Below, piece by piece: positions 50,053 through 59,437 of a stretch of 64,000 nucleotides of DNA. A model generated the notes under the pieces. That model did not search any database. It worked only from the letters and a program-made list of their open reading frames with translations, and was not told where the DNA came from. The stretch lies in assembly GCA_947591495.1 (NCBI GenBank), contig CANQDG010000006.1, positions 1-64,000 on the forward strand. The letters are read 5' to 3'. The stretch's first letter is position 1, and each line of letters opens with the position of its first letter. Source of the stretch: an uncultured Bacilli bacterium. Its GTDB lineage: Bacteria > Bacillota_I > Bacilli_A > ML615J-28 > CAG-313. The translations under genes were made by a program, and so were the position numbers.

Positions 50053-51435
50053 ATGCTACAAAAATTAATTGCTGAGTGTTCAGATTATGATTTTAAAGAA
50101 CAATTAGAAATTAGCAAACCAAAAAGTTGGCTTAAATCTGTTTCTGCATTTGCTAATGGAATAGGTGGTTCATTATTTTTTGGCGTGGACGATAACAAAA
50201 ATCTTGTTGGCATAAAAAATCCTAAAAATGTATGCGATAAAATTTCTGAATTAATTAATGCAAGAATATCTCCTATACCTACATATATATTAGAACCCTA
50301 TTCTGAACAATATAATGGAAACGAATTTGTTTATGTTTCTTTAAAGGTTATGCCAGGTCCAGCTACACCATATTATTATTCATTTGATGGTGTAAATGAA
50401 GCATATATTAGAAGTGGAAATCAAAGTATTAAAGCACCAAGATATATATTAGAAGAACTTATTTTAAAAGGGCAAAATAAAACATATGATTCTATTATTA
50501 CAACTTATTTAAAAAATAATTATTCTTTCACTTTCTTTGAAGCAACGTTTCTAGAGAAGACTCTTACTAAATTAACTGATTCAGATTATATTTCTTTTTC
50601 GCTTATGAATAAAGATGGTTTTTTAACAAATGCAGGAATATTACTTGCTGATCAAGATATATATAGACATAATAGAATATTTTGTACTAGATGGAATGGT
50701 TTAAATAAAACATCATTAGAAGAAGCATCTGATGATGATGAATATTCAGGTGGACTTGTTAAATTATTGGATTCAGCATTAAACTTTGTGAAAAAAAATA
50801 CCAAGAAAAAATGGAAAAAAGATGCAAATGGTAGAATCGAAATGCCTGAATATGATGACATAGCCATAAGAGAAGCAATAGTTAATGCCATTATTCACCG
50901 ACAATATACTAATGTAGGATCAGAAGTAACTATTGATATTTATGATAATAGAATAGTTATTACTTCTCCTGGGCCTATGGCTTCTGGTGTTTTAATTAAT
51001 AAAACATTAAATACTAATAATATTCCTTCAATAAGAAGAAATCCAATTTTAGCTGATATATTTGCTAGAATGAAATTTATGGATCGTCGTGGTAGCGGTT
51101 TTGATAAAATAGTTAATGGCACAAATAGACTTTTTAATGACAATAAAAATCACGTAGAATTCTATGCTACAGAAACTCATTTTAGTGTTGTTATTTATAA
51201 TGCAAATTATAAAAATGATACCCAAAATGATACCCAAAATGATACTCAAAACGATACCACAAAAGGTATAGAAAAACTTTTAATTAATTTAATTAAAAAT
51301 AATCCAAATATAACACGTATGGAAATGGCTGAAAAAATTGGTAAATCTCAACCAACCATTGCTCGAGAAATTAGAAAATCTAATAAAATTAAATATGTTG
51401 GATCAAGTAAAAAAGGTCATTGGGAAATAATATAA
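50053..51435 (+). CDS. AlbA_2/Schlafen-like ATP-binding transcriptional-regulator-type protein
   Basis: SAFANGIGGSLFFGVDDNKNLVGI, AIREAIVNAIIHRQY, DRRGSGFDKI; C-terminal winged helix. Confidence 0.85.
   Translation: MLQKLIAECSDYDFKEQLEISKPKSWLKSVSAFANGIGGSLFFGVDDNKNLVGIKNPKNVCDKISELINARISPIPTYILEPYSEQYNGNEFVYVSLKVMPGPATPYYYSFDGVNEAYIRSGNQSIKAPRYILEELILKGQNKTYDSIITTYLKNNYSFTFFEATFLEKTLTKLTDSDYISFSLMNKDGFLTNAGILLADQDIYRHNRIFCTRWNGLNKTSLEEASDDDEYSGGLVKLLDSALNFVKKNTKKKWKKDANGRIEMPEYDDIAIREAIVNAIIHRQYTNVGSEVTIDIYDNRIVITSPGPMASGVLINKTLNTNNIPSIRRNPILADIFARMKFMDRRGSGFDKIVNGTNRLFNDNKNHVEFYATETHFSVVIYNANYKNDTQNDTQNDTQNDTTKGIEKLLINLIKNNPNITRMEMAEKIGKSQPTIAREIRKSNKIKYVGSSKKGHWEII
51215..51258 (+). repeat. 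12-bp in-frame tandem repeat (NDTQ)n
   Basis: AATGATACCCAA AATGATACCCAA AATGATACTCAA AACGATACC within the AlbA_2 ORF. Confidence 0.85.
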
Positions 51436-51952
51436 TAGCGACTAGTATCGAAAATTTATAAAAAGTTTTGACTTATAAATTATTTAAACATCTAAATAAG
51501 AGGCTGTTTTAAAAAATGGCCTCTTACTTACGTAACGGGCATAGAAATAATTCAGTTGGTAAAAGTCCAACCATTGGTATTTACTTCCAAGTTTAGTATC
51601 ACAAACCGAAAATAGTAATATTGAAGTAGATAATGGTTAATAAATTTTAAAATCTAATGCTTGTTATTTGATATAGGGCTAAATGATAGATAAAAACGCA
51701 AAACAATTTGAAAACTAATGGTAAGCAAAACAAAGAGTGTAAATAAATTTTGCAAACAAAATTAATAATTTGAAAAAAATTAAAAGAATCGCATAACTAA
51801 AGAATTTAATTCTTATCAATATTATTGCGCTAGTAAAGTTTGTCATGAAATAAATCATTGACAAATCTATTTAAATAATGTATAATAGATTTAAATAAAG
51901 AAAAAATATTGAAATTAGTATAATTTTATTAAACTTTAATATTTTATAAGAG

Positions 51953-52585
51953 GTGATAATAGTGATAGAAAGACTAAAAAATAAATTTGGTGTTAATGAA
52001 CCAATTTTTACAAGTGAAATTTTAGAAGAAATGAAAGAGTATTCTAGAGCTAGAGTATTTCAACTTTTAAAAAAAGCTGAAGAAGAAGAAAAGATCATTA
52101 AGTTTGATAATGGCATTTATTATATTCCAACACAAACTCGTTATGGATTATCACTTATATCAGTTGAGCAAGTAGTACAAAAAAAATTTATCGCTAATAA
52201 TGATTTGGTTTATGGTATTTATGGTGGATTACAATTAAAACAAAATTTTATGCTTACTATGCAAGTAGCATCTACTATTGAAGTTATAACAAACAATGAA
52301 ACGATGTTTGTGAGAGAAATAGAACTTAAAAATCGTAAAATTATTCTTCGTAAATCACGTTTACCGATAACAAAAGAAAATGTTAATGCTTATACCATTC
52401 TTGAATTATTTAGTAATATTGATATTAAAGAATATTTAAATAATTCTATGGTTCAAAACGAAGTATTTAAGTTTATCAAAGAAAATGAAATTAAAAGTAA
52501 AGATGTATATAAATTAGTAGGTTTTTTCCCTGCTAAAACAACTAGAAATATAATGGAGAGTGGAATTATAAATGAATTTGCATAA
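51953..52585 (+). CDS. AbiEi/DUF6088-like antitoxin
   Basis: Winged-helix N-terminus, FDNGIYYIPTQTRYG; overlaps AbiEii-like ORF by 14 bp. Confidence 0.7.
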   Translation: MIIVIERLKNKFGVNEPIFTSEILEEMKEYSRARVFQLLKKAEEEEKIIKFDNGIYYIPTQTRYGLSLISVEQVVQKKFIANNDLVYGIYGGLQLKQNFMLTMQVASTIEVITNNETMFVREIELKNRKIILRKSRLPITKENVNAYTILELFSNIDIKEYLNNSMVQNEVFKFIKENEIKSKDVYKLVGFFPAKTTRNIMESGIINEFA

Positions 52586-53480
52586 GAATCCTAAATTATT
52601 TTATGACACTTTGTTAATAGTTGCTGATAGGTTACATACATCAGTTGCTATTATTGAAAAAGACTACTATGTAACACTTTTTTTAGAATCGCTTGTTAAA
52701 AAAGTACCTAACTTAATTTTTAAAGGTGGAACTTCACTTTCAAAGTGCTATAAAATCATTAATCGTTTTTCTGAAGATATTGATTTAAGTCTTGATATCA
52801 AAAACTTAACTTCAACAAACAAACGAAATCTTAAAAAAGCAATCATTGAGGTTTGCAATGAACTTGAATTTGAATTAATAAATTTAGAAAATATTTATAG
52901 TCGTAGAGATTATAATCGTTATGAAATTAAGTATCCCATTCTTTTTAATGATGATGGAATAAAACCTTATCTATTTATTGAAACAGCATTTATGGTAAAG
53001 GTTTTTCCTTATGAAATTAAAAATGTCACATCAATGATTTATGATTTTTTTAAAGAAATTGGTGATTTAAAGGCCATTGAAGAATTTGAAATGAAACCAT
53101 TTGAAATTCGTGTGCAGTCAGCAAATAGAACATTAGTTGACAAAGTATTTGCTCTTTGTGATTATAAAATATCGAACAATATTAAAGATCATTCAAGACA
53201 TATTTACGATATTTATCAACTTTTGAAAATAACTTTTCTTGATGATACTTTCAAAGTTTTAGTAAACGAAGTTAGAGAAGAACGTAAGTTACATAAAAAT
53301 TGTTATTCTGCTCAAGATCAATATGATATTCCAACAATTTTAAGACAAATTATTGATGAAAAAATTTTCTATAATGATTATATTACTGTAACACAAAGAG
53401 TTTTATTTGATGATGTAACTTATGAAACTTCAATAAAAGCTTTGGAACAAATTATTGTAAGTGGCGCATTTAAAAAATAG
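52572..53480 (+). CDS. AbiEii/AbiGii-family nucleotidyltransferase toxin
   Basis: LIFKGGTSLSKCYKIINRFSEDIDLSLDI. Confidence 0.9.
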   Translation: MNLHKNPKLFYDTLLIVADRLHTSVAIIEKDYYVTLFLESLVKKVPNLIFKGGTSLSKCYKIINRFSEDIDLSLDIKNLTSTNKRNLKKAIIEVCNELEFELINLENIYSRRDYNRYEIKYPILFNDDGIKPYLFIETAFMVKVFPYEIKNVTSMIYDFFKEIGDLKAIEEFEMKPFEIRVQSANRTLVDKVFALCDYKISNNIKDHSRHIYDIYQLLKITFLDDTFKVLVNEVREERKLHKNCYSAQDQYDIPTILRQIIDEKIFYNDYITVTQRVLFDDVTYETSIKALEQIIVSGAFKK

Positions 53481-53505
53481 ATATAATATTATTTTTAGAC
53501 GAATC

Positions 53506-53540
53506 GAATGCACTTAAAATTTTTAGGTGCATTTTTTTAT
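53506..53540 (+). terminator. Terminator after AbiE pair
   Basis: AATGCAC-ttaaaatttttag-GTGCATTTTTTT. Confidence 0.65.
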
Positions 53541-53856
53541 TTGATATAGCAAAAGCAAAATAGTGATTGTAAAATTATAAACTATCATATGTATGATGCA
53601 TAAAATTAAGCTAAATTATTTATTAAATTATTATATTTAGTTGTTAATAAAAGCTATGATATTTTTTCTTAAAATAGTTTATATATCCTTTGAAAGAGGG
53701 CTTTTTTGTAACTTTTAGCAACATTTCCATAATCTTTCAGATTAAGAATGTCGTAAAAAGCACTTTTTTATTGAAAAATATCGATTTATATAGTATAATT
53801 AATCAAAAAGCACATAAAAAATAATGATTGTTTGAAAAAAACAAATTGGAGGAATT

Positions 53857-54645
53857 ATGAGCGACAAGAAAATCGTGTTGAGTGTAGAAAATTTATTTAA
53901 AAAATATCATGAAAAAGATGATTATGCTGTGGAAGATATTAATTTTTCTTGCTACTCGGAAGAAATTGTTGGTATTATTGGCCAAAATGGTGCGGGTAAA
54001 TCAACCATTATTAAATGTATAACCGGTATTCATCCAATCACAGAAGGAACGGTAAAAATATGTGATTATGATATTAAAGATGATATGTTAAAAGCTAAAC
54101 AAAATATAGGTTATGCATCAGATGATCATGCCGTGTTTGAAAAAATGACGGGTTTAGAATATTTGAACTTTTTAGCTGATGTATATGGCGTAGATACTGA
54201 TACTAGAAAAGCAAGAATGGACCAATTTCAAACATACTTAAATTTAGGATTAGCTATTGAAAGGCAAATTAGTTCATATTCTCATGGAATGCATCAAAAA
54301 ATTTCGATTATGGGAGCATTGATTCATCAACCTGAATTATTGGTTTTAGATGAACCATTAACTGGACTTGATCCACAAACGGTTTTTGCCGTAAAAGAAT
54401 TTCTTTTATTACATAAAAAAAATGGCAAAACCGTTTTATTTTCATCGCATAACTTAAATATTGTTGAACAAATTTGTGATCGTTATATTGTTATTAATCA
54501 TGGCAAGTTAATTGAAGAAAAAACGCTTGTTCAGTTTAAAAAAGAAAATCCTAACCAAACCTTAGAAGAATACTTCCTTAATCTGGTTATTGAAGATAAC
54601 AAAAAACGTATGATTGATTCTAAGCAAGATGGTGAAACAAAATGA
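53857..54645 (+). CDS. ABC transporter ATP-binding protein
   Basis: GQNGAGKSTIIKC, SSYSHGMHQKISIMGAL, LLVLDEPLTGLDP. Confidence 0.93.
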   Translation: MSDKKIVLSVENLFKKYHEKDDYAVEDINFSCYSEEIVGIIGQNGAGKSTIIKCITGIHPITEGTVKICDYDIKDDMLKAKQNIGYASDDHAVFEKMTGLEYLNFLADVYGVDTDTRKARMDQFQTYLNLGLAIERQISSYSHGMHQKISIMGALIHQPELLVLDEPLTGLDPQTVFAVKEFLLLHKKNGKTVLFSSHNLNIVEQICDRYIVINHGKLIEEKTLVQFKKENPNQTLEEYFLNLVIEDNKKRMIDSKQDGETK

Positions 54646-56306
54646 ATCAATTAGCTATTTTAACCAAAAGAGAATTCAAGCAACAATTTGAATTGTATCA
54701 AATTAAAAACAAAAAATATCATAATTTTTTGGGTAATATCTTATCAATTATTATTGTTCTTTGTTTGCTTGCGGCCTTCACTTTAACTTTTTATGCTTTT
54801 GTTAAAGGTTATCAAGATATCAAAATGAATGGCGTGTCAACCTTAAAAGAAAGACAACATGAAGTTTTAACGATTGCCTATCTTATTGTAATTGTTATAG
54901 GAGTAGTCAATGGAATGACTAAAATTACCAAATCTTTTATGCTTGATGAAAGTATGAAAATCTTAGTTAAACTTCCTGTTTCTGCTCAAACAATTTTCTG
55001 GTCTAAATTTATTGTTTTATATATTCATGAAATTCTTTTTTCCCTTTTAACTATTTTACCGATTAATATAACTTTTGCTATAGTTGTTCATCCAAATTTT
55101 TGGTTTTGGATTATGACAATTCTTGTTTGTTTATTATTACCTTTAGTTGAATTAATTTTTGCGTCAATCCTTGCGATGCCATTTGCTCGAATTGTTAATT
55201 TCTTAAAATCAAGATATTTATTAACAGCTATTTTATTTATTTTAGGCATTTCTTTGTTTTTTGTTGTATATATTAAATTTGTTTCTGTTTTTAAATTATG
55301 GTTTGAAACAGGTAGTATTGAATCAATTTTTAATCAAAAAACCATTGATCTAATTAGCAATATTGCTAAATATGCATATCCAGCTAATTTATTTGCCCAT
55401 ACTGCTTTAATGGATAATGGGATTATGCCACTATTTTTAATTATCCTTCTTTCAGCAGTTTTCTTTGGGATTACTTATTTAATTATTAAGTTTTTATTTA
55501 CTAACGTTTTAAAATATGGAACAAAACCTCTAAGAGGGATTAAGAAAAAAACTAAAATAAAACAAAGTTCGCCTTTTTTTGCTTTATTAAAAAAAGAATT
55601 TGTTACGATTTGGCGTTCACCCAATTACTTATTTCAATATTTTGTAATGGCCTTTATTATGCCAATTATGACATTTAGTTGTTTACTTATTTTCACCGAA
55701 TTTATTGAAAGATTAATTGGTGATAATTGGAATGTTGAATTATGCGTCTTTGTTATTTCAATGTTTAGTGTTTTAACGAATGTTTTTTGTGCAACAAATA
55801 TATCAAGAGAAGGTAAAATGTTTAATTTAAGTAAAAGATTACCTTATTCATATCAAAAACAATTATTTATTAAAGTATGTTTTTGTTGCATAATTTCTTA
55901 TATATCAGTTTTTATTAGTCTTTTAGTTATTAGTATTAGCGGTTATATCAATCTTTTAGAATTCTTTTTAATTTTAATAGCAATGTTCCTACTTGTAACA
56001 GGAGAAGTTTTAATTGCAACAAGAAAAGATTTAAACCATCCATCATTTGATCAATTAGAAAATGGCGAGGTTAATAAAGAAAATACAACTGTTTCATTTA
56101 TTATTGGAACCGGTTTATTATTTAGTTTATTAATTGGCGCAAGTAGTTTTATAATTTCTTTTCTTGTTAATGGCAAAAAGATGCAAAGTCATTCACCCCT
56201 TGTTGCCCTTTTATGTGTCCTTGCTATTTGTCTTGTTTATTTTGGTATAGCTTGTTTTTATTTCTTTAAAGGATTAATAAAAAAATATCAAGAAACTGTT
56301 TATTAA
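54642..56306 (+). CDS. ABC transporter permease subunit
   Basis: Polytopic, 4-bp overlap with ATPase; LDESMKILVKLPVSAQTIFWSKFIVLYIHE matches the 31659 paralogue. Confidence 0.8.
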   Translation: MNQLAILTKREFKQQFELYQIKNKKYHNFLGNILSIIIVLCLLAAFTLTFYAFVKGYQDIKMNGVSTLKERQHEVLTIAYLIVIVIGVVNGMTKITKSFMLDESMKILVKLPVSAQTIFWSKFIVLYIHEILFSLLTILPINITFAIVVHPNFWFWIMTILVCLLLPLVELIFASILAMPFARIVNFLKSRYLLTAILFILGISLFFVVYIKFVSVFKLWFETGSIESIFNQKTIDLISNIAKYAYPANLFAHTALMDNGIMPLFLIILLSAVFFGITYLIIKFLFTNVLKYGTKPLRGIKKKTKIKQSSPFFALLKKEFVTIWRSPNYLFQYFVMAFIMPIMTFSCLLIFTEFIERLIGDNWNVELCVFVISMFSVLTNVFCATNISREGKMFNLSKRLPYSYQKQLFIKVCFCCIISYISVFISLLVISISGYINLLEFFLILIAMFLLVTGEVLIATRKDLNHPSFDQLENGEVNKENTTVSFIIGTGLLFSLLIGASSFIISFLVNGKKMQSHSPLVALLCVLAICLVYFGIACFYFFKGLIKKYQETVY

Positions 56307-56318
56307 GGAGGAAAACCA

Positions 56319-59300
56319 ATGAAAAAGAAAATTATGGCCTTAATGCTTGTTATTCCAATTATTTTAACTTTTGCAATTTTCTCTTTTTCTAAAACAGCTG
56401 CCGTATTGGCCGATATTCCTGTTCACGATATTGCGATTGAAAAAGGGGAAAATGGTTTTTTAGATATCGAATTAACTAGTAATGAAAGCCATTATTTAAA
56501 ATATGAAGTGACTCCATTAGAAGCCAAAAATCGCGATGTTAAAATTACATGCACACCAAAAGGTCTTGTAATTGATGAAAAAACAGGCCTAATTAGCGCA
56601 AGTGATGTTGGTAAATATGTAATAACAGTAGAAACGATTGATGGAGGATTTCGTGATAGTTTGACTGTTAATGTTACAAGTAAAAAAGTTATTGATTTTG
56701 AGTTAGGTAATTTTCTTGATAAAAATAAAACACCCCTAAATAAAAATAAAATTGAAATGGGTGATCAGTTTTATATCTCAACCACAACAAGACCTGATTT
56801 ACCTTCAATCATTAATTGGGAATCAAGTGATTCATCAATTATTCGAGTAGATCCATATACAGGATTGTGTACGGCTAGAAAAAACGGAACAGCTACAATT
56901 ACAGCAACTTTAGAAGATGGTATTCATGGACCAATTAAGAAAAGTAAAACGATTGATGTCTTTTTACATGAAACAGATGCTCATTTTAACTTAGAACAAT
57001 CAGTTATTTGGACTATCAATAATACGATTACTATGAATATCGTTTTAGATAAAAAGAAAATAGTTGAAACTGGTCATGCGGATATTTTAACACTTGATCC
57101 AAATGAAATATTAAAAATCGAAGAAACATCAGCGTTACCATATAAAGCCGAAATTAAACTAATAAGTGATAATGAAGAAACTGTTGATTTAGCATTGCAA
57201 TTATCTTTCGAACAAGCAACAATTTATAACTTTAATATTCAACTTAATCATAGTGATTATAATCAATATCAAAATACTTTAGAAGTTCATAAATTAACCG
57301 AAGAAGAAGTTCAATTTACTATTCAAGGAAATCCCTATATTATGTTAGGAGCAACCGGTCGTTTTTATTTAGATTCGGATGTCTTAGAAGATTTTGATGG
57401 TGAAATAACTTGGGAAGCTAATTCTGATAGTGTTGAGTTAACAACTTTTGGTAAAGCAGTTGATGTTGAAGGAAAAAAAGCTGATAATAGTGTTGATCTT
57501 ACATGTAATGTAGAGTTTTTTGGTAAAAATATTACGAAGACAATCACAATTGAAGTTTTAGAAGTGCCTACTGCGATCACAATTAAAGAAGGAACTTTTG
57601 AATATGGCACCTTAAAAGAAAAAACTTATAAATTTGGTGAATTTAAAGTACAAGGTAATGAATATGTTGCGGATAGTTTTGTGCCAACCATTATGTTTAG
57701 TGGTATTAGCACTGATACATCTGATTATGAATTAACGTGTGATCGGGAAGATTTAGTTAAAATTGAAGACAATAAAATTTATGTTCTTAATAGTGGCATA
57801 GTTACGATTACTGCGACTTCGATTAGTGCTAAAAAATTAGGTGTTACCCGCAGTGATAGCTTTACTTTTGAAGTAGTCAAAGATAGTGTTAATATTTATT
57901 CTTATCAAGACTTGATGAAAGCTACTACAGATGGTCGTTATGATCTTATTTTACAAGTAACAATTGGTAGCAGTATTGATGAAGAAAGATTAAATGCTAA
58001 AGGTCGCACCAATCAATTTGATGAATTTGGTGACGAAGTTGAGGAAATGCCAACCACGTGGGATTGGACATATTATAATAATAAAACCGGTAACCAACCA
58101 AATATTAAATATGCAGTTAAATTTTCGAAAAACCTTTATGGCAATGGCTTTACTCTTAATGCTCATAACCTTACATATCGTGATGATGCAACCGGTAAAA
58201 TAACTTCTGAGTCTATTTTTAGAGGTCCACTTAATTTTGCTAGTTTTAATGGAGCAGCATCCGTTAAAGGTCAAGATAATATTGTTTTCTTAGTTGATCA
58301 AGATGTAACAATTAATAATGTTATTTTAACAGCTTGTAATGAATTAAGCGATATTATTAGTTCCCAAACTCAAAAGGCAAGTCCCAAAACAGTCGATTTG
58401 AATATGTTAAATCATGTAGGAACAACCGTTGAAGTAATGGGTGATAATGTTAATATCATTAATTCACGGCTAATGAATGGTCGTACTGTTTTAAGAATTT
58501 TTGGTACTAGTAATCCTGATGATGTCATTCATGTAAATGTAGCAAGTAGTGTTATTTCTTTTGGTAGAGAATTCTTATTAAAGATGGGATCGAACAAATA
58601 TGTTGTCGGTGATGTCTTAGTTGAAGGATCAGTTGAAAACGATAATTTAGCATTTGAACAAGCTAGTCCAAATCTTAAAATAAAAAATCAAGATTTTATT
58701 TATAATGTTGAAGATAAATTTAATGGTAATTATGAAAATAATCAAGATTATTTAGATTTAGTTAAAACTTTTGTAACGTTGAAAAATTGTGTATTTGCAA
58801 CCTCAGGTATTTTTAGTATTGGTATTGAATCACATTTTAGTGGCCCTGCCTTAGATGGTTATGGCCTATCAGGTGGAAATTATAAAGATCAATTTGTATC
58901 ATCTGGTTGGGAAAATATGGCAGCTACAAGTTATCCTGCTCAACTTATTTTAGAAGATGAAGTTAAAATTTACGATTGGAAAAACTTGAATAATGTTGAT
59001 AGTTCTACCCTTGTTGAAGGAGCAGGTGGCATCACAATTATTGATTTTAATATAGCTGATTTAGTAAAGGCCGTCGCAAAAAATGATCCAACATTGCAAT
59101 CAATTATCACCAAAATTGGAAATGATGAATATGTTCATGGTGGTATTGCTTTCTATGGTGGTGGAAAAAATTATAGTTCAATTATTCGAAAAGATTTCAA
59201 AACGGAAGATTTTAAAGAATATTTCATTGGTTTTAACGATATAAAATATGAAGCTGAAGATTCAAAATTACTTACCTTTGTTGGTAAAAATTTACCATAT

Positions 59301-59420
59301 GCATCAGGTAGAGAAAAATTTGCCTTCTTAATGTATTCTTCTGAAAGTAGTTTTAATTATGAAAAGCAAGTCCAAGATTTACAATCAGCTGATGCTTATA
59401 GTTGGATTCCTAAAGCTTAA
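56319..59420 (+). CDS. Secreted Ig-like (BIG2-like) and beta-helix-like surface protein
   Basis: Signal peptide/TM; INWESSDSSIIRVDPYTGLCTARKNGTATITATL BIG2-like; LDQDVTINNVIL...GDNVNIINSRLMNG helix-like rungs. Confidence 0.7.
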   Translation: MKKKIMALMLVIPIILTFAIFSFSKTAAVLADIPVHDIAIEKGENGFLDIELTSNESHYLKYEVTPLEAKNRDVKITCTPKGLVIDEKTGLISASDVGKYVITVETIDGGFRDSLTVNVTSKKVIDFELGNFLDKNKTPLNKNKIEMGDQFYISTTTRPDLPSIINWESSDSSIIRVDPYTGLCTARKNGTATITATLEDGIHGPIKKSKTIDVFLHETDAHFNLEQSVIWTINNTITMNIVLDKKKIVETGHADILTLDPNEILKIEETSALPYKAEIKLISDNEETVDLALQLSFEQATIYNFNIQLNHSDYNQYQNTLEVHKLTEEEVQFTIQGNPYIMLGATGRFYLDSDVLEDFDGEITWEANSDSVELTTFGKAVDVEGKKADNSVDLTCNVEFFGKNITKTITIEVLEVPTAITIKEGTFEYGTLKEKTYKFGEFKVQGNEYVADSFVPTIMFSGISTDTSDYELTCDREDLVKIEDNKIYVLNSGIVTITATSISAKKLGVTRSDSFTFEVVKDSVNIYSYQDLMKATTDGRYDLILQVTIGSSIDEERLNAKGRTNQFDEFGDEVEEMPTTWDWTYYNNKTGNQPNIKYAVKFSKNLYGNGFTLNAHNLTYRDDATGKITSESIFRGPLNFASFNGAASVKGQDNIVFLVDQDVTINNVILTACNELSDIISSQTQKASPKTVDLNMLNHVGTTVEVMGDNVNIINSRLMNGRTVLRIFGTSNPDDVIHVNVASSVISFGREFLLKMGSNKYVVGDVLVEGSVENDNLAFEQASPNLKIKNQDFIYNVEDKFNGNYENNQDYLDLVKTFVTLKNCVFATSGIFSIGIESHFSGPALDGYGLSGGNYKDQFVSSGWENMAATSYPAQLILEDEVKIYDWKNLNNVDSSTLVEGAGGITIIDFNIADLVKAVAKNDPTLQSIITKIGNDEYVHGGIAFYGGGKNYSSIIRKDFKTEDFKEYFIGFNDIKYEAEDSKLLTFVGKNLPYASGREKFAFLMYSSESSFNYEKQVQDLQSADAYSWIPKA

Positions 59421-59437
59421 GAAAGGAGAAGAATAAA

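Noticed and set aside
51490-51525. IS end (AAGAGGCTGTTTTAAAAAATGGCCTCTT)
   Set aside because: Only one hairpin, no transposase or matching second end visible
51530-51600. tRNA D-arm or group II intron-like fragment (CAGTTGGTAAAAGTCCAACC)
   Set aside because: No acceptor/T arms, no intron ORF or domain V recognisable; at most a degraded relic
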